A program made the position numbers and the translations under genes. From Sphingobacteriales bacterium 50-39 (GTDB lineage Bacteria; Bacteroidota; Bacteroidia; Chitinophagales; Chitinophagaceae): a stretch of DNA of 64,000 bases. The stretch spans positions 1-64,000 of the forward strand of contig MKTZ01000004.1 in assembly GCA_001898505.1 (NCBI GenBank). The letters run 5' to 3'. Below are positions 59,557 to 64,000 of the stretch, one piece after another. Each line of letters opens with the position of its first letter. Within the stretch, counting starts at the first letter, position 1. The notes below the pieces were generated by a model. The model was not told where the DNA came from. It was given only the letters and a program-made list of their open reading frames with translations, and did no database searches.

Positions 59557-61353
59557 ATGAAAAAAGTATTTCATTCACATATTTTACTAATACTGAGTCT
59601 TTCTATTCTTATTGCGTCCGGCTGTAAGAAAGTGCTGGAGAAAACACCCGATGGTACGCTCACCATGGACAAGGTGCTGAAAGACTACAACCGCACCAAA
59701 GGCCTTCTCTCGGTGGCCTACGGTAAGATCTATCAAAACCGCGACCAGATAGCTTTCCCGTTCCAGCCGATAGAGTGCTTTACCGACAATGCGTTCTGGG
59801 CCGCTACCTACAACACCTATGACTGGTACAACGGACAGCTGTCCTTGTCCAACCCCGTGATAAACTGGCCCTGGTCATCCCCTGCCGAACGGTTGTGGCC
59901 GGATTTCTGGCAGGGCATCCGCTTTGCCAACGTAGCCATTGCAGAGCTCCCGAAAGCCAAGAAGATCACCGACCAGGAACGGTCTACCTGGATAGCAGAG
60001 GCCCGGATACTGCGATGCTGGTATTATATGAACCTGCTGGAATTTTATGGCGCTATGCCTTGGATCGACGCACCTTTCGAAGCCGGCTACACCGGATGGA
60101 ACGACCTGAAAAGGCCCTCCTATGACTCTATTGCCAGTGTCATCGACAAGGAATGCATGGATGTCATCAATTCCAAAATACTCCCTAACAAACGGCCTGT
60201 CAGCGAGGCGGAATTCATTTCCAATGGAGTGGCTTATGCTATCCGGGCGCGTGTGCTGCTCAACAATGCCAGCCCGTTGAACAATCCGGAGAATGACTTG
60301 CATAAATGGCAGCGTGCCGCGGACGCCGCCCAGGACGTGATCAACATGCCTGAGTATCACCTGGTCAGTATGGCAGATTACAAACGCCTGTTTATTGGTT
60401 CTTTCCGGACCGACATCCCGGAGATCATTTGGAGGTCGCCCGCCGATGACAAGCACATCAATAATACCAATGGGCTTAACTGCTCGCCTTATCCGTATGC
60501 CAGCATCCCTTCGCTGTGGAATTGCGGAGAATCGCCCACACAGGAGCTGGTCGATTGTTTTGAAATGACCAATGGCGCCCTGCCCATCACCTATAATGAC
60601 GCCACCCATACACAGGTCACCGTCGATCCCACCGCTGCCGCCCTGGGGTACAGCGAAGCACCCGGTGGCAATCCGTATAACAACAGGGATGCCCGTTTCT
60701 ATGTCGATATACTCTTCAATGGCGCCAATTATGGCGCTCCCACCAATTGCACCAACCCCATCATCGTAGAATCCTATGTCGGAGGCGCCCACGGATTCAA
60801 CCCTGTGATCGCCCAGGAAACAAAAACTTCCTGCACGGGATATTATAGCCGCAAAGACAAGGACGTGAAATTCTGGGGGCCTAATTCGACCTTCGGAGGA
60901 GAAGAGATCCATTGGGTATTCTTCCGTCTCGCAGAATTCTATCTCGACAGGGCCGAAGCTTTATGCGAAGTCAATGACCTCGATGGGGCCAAGGCGGCGT
61001 TGAATGTCATCCGCCAACGGGCGCAGCAACCCAGGATCGAAGACGTGCCAGGCTTTCTCAACACCCAGGACTTCCTCCGCGACCGTATCCGGAACGAACG
61101 TCGTGTGGAATTATGCCTGGAAGGCTGGCGCTTCCATGATCAGCGCCGGTGGAATATCCTGAATCAATACAAGTTCATAACAGGTATGAAGATCACTTCT
61201 TCCGACGGCAGCGGCGCCCCGGCAACCCTTTCCTATCAACGGGTAAAGCTCCGGGATATGCAATGCTACTCCGACAAATACAAGGTTATGCCCATTCCTA
61301 TCGATGACGCCAAAAAAATGACAGGTTTAACCCAACCAAAAGCATGGCAATAG
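59557..61353 (+). CDS. SusD/RagB-type nutrient-binding lipoprotein
   Basis: A 598-residue lipoprotein: signal peptide with lipobox ASGC (Cys23), SusD N-terminal TPR-like helices (LTMDKVLKDYNRTKGLL), and the C-terminal SusD pattern (YLDRAEALCEVNDLDGAKAALNVIRQRAQ, then RRVELCLEGWRFHDQRRW and VMPIPIDDAKKM). It follows the SusC gene by 15 bases and overlaps the esterase gene by 10 bases, showing a single operon. Confidence 0.94.
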   Translation: MKKVFHSHILLILSLSILIASGCKKVLEKTPDGTLTMDKVLKDYNRTKGLLSVAYGKIYQNRDQIAFPFQPIECFTDNAFWAATYNTYDWYNGQLSLSNPVINWPWSSPAERLWPDFWQGIRFANVAIAELPKAKKITDQERSTWIAEARILRCWYYMNLLEFYGAMPWIDAPFEAGYTGWNDLKRPSYDSIASVIDKECMDVINSKILPNKRPVSEAEFISNGVAYAIRARVLLNNASPLNNPENDLHKWQRAADAAQDVINMPEYHLVSMADYKRLFIGSFRTDIPEIIWRSPADDKHINNTNGLNCSPYPYASIPSLWNCGESPTQELVDCFEMTNGALPITYNDATHTQVTVDPTAAALGYSEAPGGNPYNNRDARFYVDILFNGANYGAPTNCTNPIIVESYVGGAHGFNPVIAQETKTSCTGYYSRKDKDVKFWGPNSTFGGEEIHWVFFRLAEFYLDRAEALCEVNDLDGAKAALNVIRQRAQQPRIEDVPGFLNTQDFLRDRIRNERRVELCLEGWRFHDQRRWNILNQYKFITGMKITSSDGSGAPATLSYQRVKLRDMQCYSDKYKVMPIPIDDAKKMTGLTQPKAWQ

Positions 61354-62522
61354 CTATTTTTTTAACCCTGATGATGATGCCCGGGGCAGCAGTCGCCTGT
61401 TCCGGGCCCAAACCGCCGGCCACTGTATTATATGATCAGAAGTACCACGATGGATATCTGTTTCCTGAGCTGGTCCTGGATGCCGTAATGCATCAATTCA
61501 CTGGCAAGGGACTGGTCATTACAGGTAAAGAAGGTCTTGTCCGGCTTAATAAATATTATGCCCTGGCGGAAAGGACGGCGCAATACCATGTCCGTTTTTC
61601 GAAAGATGCAAAAGCCGTATTCCAGAGTGACAAAGGGGATTTTAAAGCCTATGTAGATGTCAGAAGCAGAAAGATAAGCATTGCTACGACACCCCTGACA
61701 GAAAGGGATGTTCCTTTTTTAGACTCCCGGCATGACTATCGGGTAGAGATAGGGCGTAACTATCAGGTGTCCTCCATTAAGATTACGGACTTGTCGACAG
61801 GGGAAAGTACAGCGATAGCTGCAACCATGGACGGCGCCGGCGGAGTCGGTAGAGGATCGGTGGGGACAGGTTTCTTTGTAGGACGTCAATACGATTATTA
61901 TTGTTTTGGGCTAGTGGAGGGGACTTCGATGACCGTGCGCCGGCTATGTGTAAAGTCCAAAAAATCAAATCTCCGGCTGTTGATATATGGGGATTCGATC
62001 ACAGAGCCGGAAGGCTATTTCCCCACAAAGCTCTTCCCGCAGTCATGGACGCAATTGGTCATGGAACATATTAAAGGCCCCTGTATGACCAGTGGACGCG
62101 GGGGCACCACCATCAAAGAGCTGACTGAGCGGATCAGGAATGAATTGCCTTATATAAAGGCGAAATATGTGATGGTGACCATCGGGACGAATGGCGGCAA
62201 CACCGAAGACAACCTGGGGGAACTTGTCGAATATATCCTTGCCAATGGATCGGTGCCCATATTGAATAATATACCGAGCAACGAAAGTGGCACACAGGTG
62301 GCAATAAATGCGATGATTGAAAAAGTGCGGCAAAGGTATAAAATAAACGGGTGCCGGTTTGACCTGGCTACGTCTGTCAATGGTGATGGTAAGATCGTGG
62401 ATACGACCATGATGTGGTTTGAGGATTATGATTGGGGTAAGATCTATCACCATCCAAATGCAAAGGGGGCTTTACAGATGTATAACAGGACACTGATGGA
62501 TGTGCCGGAAATTTACGAATAG
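61344..62522 (+). CDS. SGNH/GDSL-type hydrolase, probable carbohydrate esterase
   Basis: A 392-residue exported protein: N-terminal signal with a lipobox-like VAC (Cys19), a beta-rich domain of about 190 residues and a C-terminal SGNH domain. Conserved blocks are IYGDSITE (Ser218), the Gly of SGRGGT, TIGTNGG and a C-terminal HHPNAKG with the catalytic Asp-x-x-His region. The order of a jelly-roll-like domain before SGNH is reminiscent of CE2 esterases. The overlap with the SusD gene argues that it de-acylates the same glycan the transporter imports. It is the only enzyme gene of the locus within the window. Confidence 0.82.
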   Translation: MAIAIFLTLMMMPGAAVACSGPKPPATVLYDQKYHDGYLFPELVLDAVMHQFTGKGLVITGKEGLVRLNKYYALAERTAQYHVRFSKDAKAVFQSDKGDFKAYVDVRSRKISIATTPLTERDVPFLDSRHDYRVEIGRNYQVSSIKITDLSTGESTAIAATMDGAGGVGRGSVGTGFFVGRQYDYYCFGLVEGTSMTVRRLCVKSKKSNLRLLIYGDSITEPEGYFPTKLFPQSWTQLVMEHIKGPCMTSGRGGTTIKELTERIRNELPYIKAKYVMVTIGTNGGNTEDNLGELVEYILANGSVPILNNIPSNESGTQVAINAMIEKVRQRYKINGCRFDLATSVNGDGKIVDTTMMWFEDYDWGKIYHHPNAKGALQMYNRTLMDVPEIYE

Positions 62523-62537
62523 GCAGCACCGGACATA

Positions 62538-63569
62538 CTAAAGCGAGGGCCTGAGCGTAAGCCGGAATGGGACCTTCGCCCTCTCCGTCGAGCCGGAAAG
62601 TATGACATTCGCCGTCATGACCCCCATTTCATAAAAGTCGGAAGAGATGGTAGTGATCCCCTGATGCACCACTCTTTTTATAGGGGTCTCGTTATAGGAA
62701 ATAATACCTACCTGTTGCCCAATCTCCAATGGTGTGGCTCTTATTTTCTCTATCAATGTTACAAGATCGTCCTCGATCATATTGATATAAACATCTCCCT
62801 CGCATATTTCTTCCTGTTCTATGTCATGGATGATCTTGTATTGAAAGGCATTGTCCTGGCAGAAATGTGTGAACCCTTTTCGTATTTCCTTAGGATAATA
62901 GCTGTTGTCCGGGAAAATAAGTTTTAAGGTCCGGTAGCGTACCAGCTTATCGATGCCGTCCTGCAGCCCCTGGTAGATATCCTTTTCCGCATCGATGTAC
63001 ACGGCTCCGTATTGTCCGGTTACCTTCGGGAGCAGCTTATCCAGCAATATCAGCTTGTCTTTAGGTATCATATTGATGATCTCGTGTGCAGTTTCTCCTC
63101 CTTCGTAGAAGTGCGGAATGATCACATAATGCGTATAGTTTTCCTTATTGCCCGCCAACAGGCTTTTAAAAAAATGAAAATCGTTGTTGTAAATGTAAAA
63201 ATCGATACGGGCCTGGTTGCCCAATTCCTTCACCAACGCATCGTAGATATTCTTTTTGGGTATGCTCAGCTTGTTGAATAGGAGAAAAACACTGAGGGGT
63301 CTCCGGAATTCCGTGCTTTCGATAAAATAGCCCCTGCGGGGAACGGCATTGATCACACCCAGCTGCCTTAGGTGCTTATAACCTCTTTCGACAGTGTCTC
63401 TTGCTATGTCCAGCTCGATGCTGAGCTCATTGATGGACGGCATATTGTCGCCGGCCTGTATGGTCCCTTTTTCTATTTCCTTTAATACTGCATTGACGAT
63501 CTGTAAATATTTCGATGTGCTGGAGTAAGGATCGACATTGATCAAATGGAGGATCTTTCCCTTTTTCAT
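62538..63569 (-). CDS. GntR-type regulator with LacI-like ligand-binding domain
   Basis: A 343-residue regulator: GntR winged helix at about 20-80 (QAGDNMPSINELSIELDIARDTVERGYKHL), then a periplasmic-binding-protein-like sensor domain (RPLSVFLLFNKLSIPKKNIYDAL). GntR-plus-PBP hybrids are common sugar-responsive repressors in Bacteroidota. It is convergent with the esterase gene and divergent from the class II aldolase gene, and so well placed to control both. The 161-base gap to the aldolase gene holds a TAnnTTTG element and a tandem repeat. Confidence 0.9.
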   Translation of the reverse strand: MKKGKILHLINVDPYSSTSKYLQIVNAVLKEIEKGTIQAGDNMPSINELSIELDIARDTVERGYKHLRQLGVINAVPRRGYFIESTEFRRPLSVFLLFNKLSIPKKNIYDALVKELGNQARIDFYIYNNDFHFFKSLLAGNKENYTHYVIIPHFYEGGETAHEIINMIPKDKLILLDKLLPKVTGQYGAVYIDAEKDIYQGLQDGIDKLVRYRTLKLIFPDNSYYPKEIRKGFTHFCQDNAFQYKIIHDIEQEEICEGDVYINMIEDDLVTLIEKIRATPLEIGQQVGIISYNETPIKRVVHQGITTISSDFYEMGVMTANVILSGSTERAKVPFRLTLRPSL

Positions 63570-63687
63570 GGCGGCTACTAGTCAGTTATGAAAAGGAAAA
63601 TTAACATTTATAATTCAAATAAAAACGCTTTTAATAATAAGTTCGCGAGTCAGGTCAAAACAGGACAGGAATGCTGGTATGCAATGG

Positions 63688-63727
63688 TACATTTGGAGGG
63701 TTGAGAAATTAAACCATCTTAAACCAT
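63688..63727 (+). promoter_or_regulatory. Promoter element and tandem repeat upstream of the aldolase gene
   Basis: TACATTTG at 63688-63695 matches the -7 consensus; no clear -33 box is found. Just after it TTAAACCAT occurs twice, at 63709-63717 and 63719-63727, with exactly one helical turn between copies. This is a candidate site for the divergent GntR-type protein; the site lies downstream of the probable transcription start. Confidence 0.5.
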
Positions 63728-63729
63728 TT

Positions 63730-64000
63730 ATGCCTAGCTTGCTGAATACAAAAATGATGCATCCCAGAGAGCAGATCACACTAGTAATGCAACGAATCTA
63801 TGAAAGAGTGCTGACGACCACCTCCGGAGGCAACCTATCCATTCTGGATGACGAAGGGAATATCTGGATCACTCCCGCCGGCGTCGATAAAGGGCTGCTG
63901 AAACCGTCCGATATTGTCTGTGTAAAAAAAGACGGGGCCATCATCGGCGCCCACAAGCCTTCTTCGGAGTACCCCTTCCACCTCGCTATATATAATGAAA
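63730..64000 (+). CDS. Class II aldolase/adducin family protein, N-terminal part (3' end outside window)
   Basis: The first 90 residues of a gene that runs past the window end. The segments TTSGGNLSILDDEG, WITPAGVDKGLLKPSDIV and KPSSEYPFH match the N-terminal half of class II aldolases (L-fuculose-phosphate and L-rhamnulose-phosphate aldolase group, also epimerases and decarboxylases), whose zinc ligands come later in the chain. Start at ATG 63730; ATGs at 63754 or 63757 are alternatives. It is divergent from the GntR-type regulator and is expected to catabolise a sugar delivered by the SusCD/esterase locus. Confidence 0.85.
   Translation, partial: MPSLLNTKMMHPREQITLVMQRIYERVLTTTSGGNLSILDDEGNIWITPAGVDKGLLKPSDIVCVKKDGAIIGAHKPSSEYPFHLAIYNE

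Noticed and set aside
1..64000. CRISPR arrays, insertion sequences, prophage or integrase genes
   Set aside because: No regularly spaced repeats, transposase-like or integrase-like proteins were found on reading either strand; the Thr/Pro repeats at 20040-20170 are protein linker codons.

Overview
The window reads as chromosomal DNA of a free-living Bacteroidota bacterium, most likely family Chitinophagaceae. The evidence is two SusC/SusD outer-membrane pairs, the FtsX/MacB-type permease paralogues typical of that family, an HU-CCDC81-type membrane protein, a futalosine-pathway (MqnE) radical SAM enzyme, lipoprotein signals everywhere, and promoters of the Bacteroidota type (TTG, about 18-20 bp, TAnnTTTG). 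Shine-Dalgarno sites are mostly absent, as expected. Base composition is moderately GC-rich, with more AT-rich patches at kup, at the small helix-turn-helix pair and at the isocitrate-lyase-like gene. No tRNA, rRNA, CRISPR array, insertion sequence or prophage was recognised.

Layout. 1-15.4 kb: the 3' end of a ROK regulator, then a SusC/SusD pair, a terminator, and a tight four-gene cluster (thioredoxin-like protein, haem/copper monooxygenase-like protein, FG-GAP/ASPIC protein, vanadium haloperoxidase/PAP2-like enzyme). A Kup potassium transporter and a second, closely similar ROK regulator follow. 15.4-23 kb: polysaccharide deacetylase, free methionine-R-sulfoxide reductase, a Rieske oxygenase plus amidohydrolase pair, a DUF985 cupin, an HU-CCDC81 membrane protein and L-serine dehydratase. 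22.9-24.1 kb: a non-coding transcription unit with its own promoter and terminator (candidate structured ncRNA), then two divergent helix-turn-helix genes around a perfect palindrome. 24.2-31.6 kb: two FtsX-type permeases flanking mqnE and a nucleoside permease. 31.7-39 kb: secreted coiled-coil protein, Prc protease, thioredoxin and DnaE. 39-49.5 kb: NlpC/P60 hydrolase, M1 peptidase, peptide-binding lipoprotein, isocitrate-lyase-like enzyme, MsrA, a MarR-MFS-cysteine-hydrolase operon and a MutS2-type ATPase. 49.5-56.3 kb: a third FtsX-type permease, a repeat lipoprotein, an ENPP-type phosphodiesterase, an AraC regulator and a DUF4932 metalloprotease-like protein. 56.4-64 kb: a second SusC/SusD pair overlapping an SGNH esterase, a GntR/LacI-type hybrid regulator and the start of a class II aldolase gene, which together look like a polysaccharide-utilisation locus that continues beyond the window.

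The most unusual items are the candidate ncRNA at about 22.95-23.25 kb, the SusCD-linked redox/haloperoxidase cluster with ROK paralogues at either side, the palindrome shared by two divergent HTH genes, and the hairpin-packed 5' end of msrA. All functions are inferred from sequence motifs recognised by eye; no database search or folding programme was run. Most start codons were chosen by inspection.
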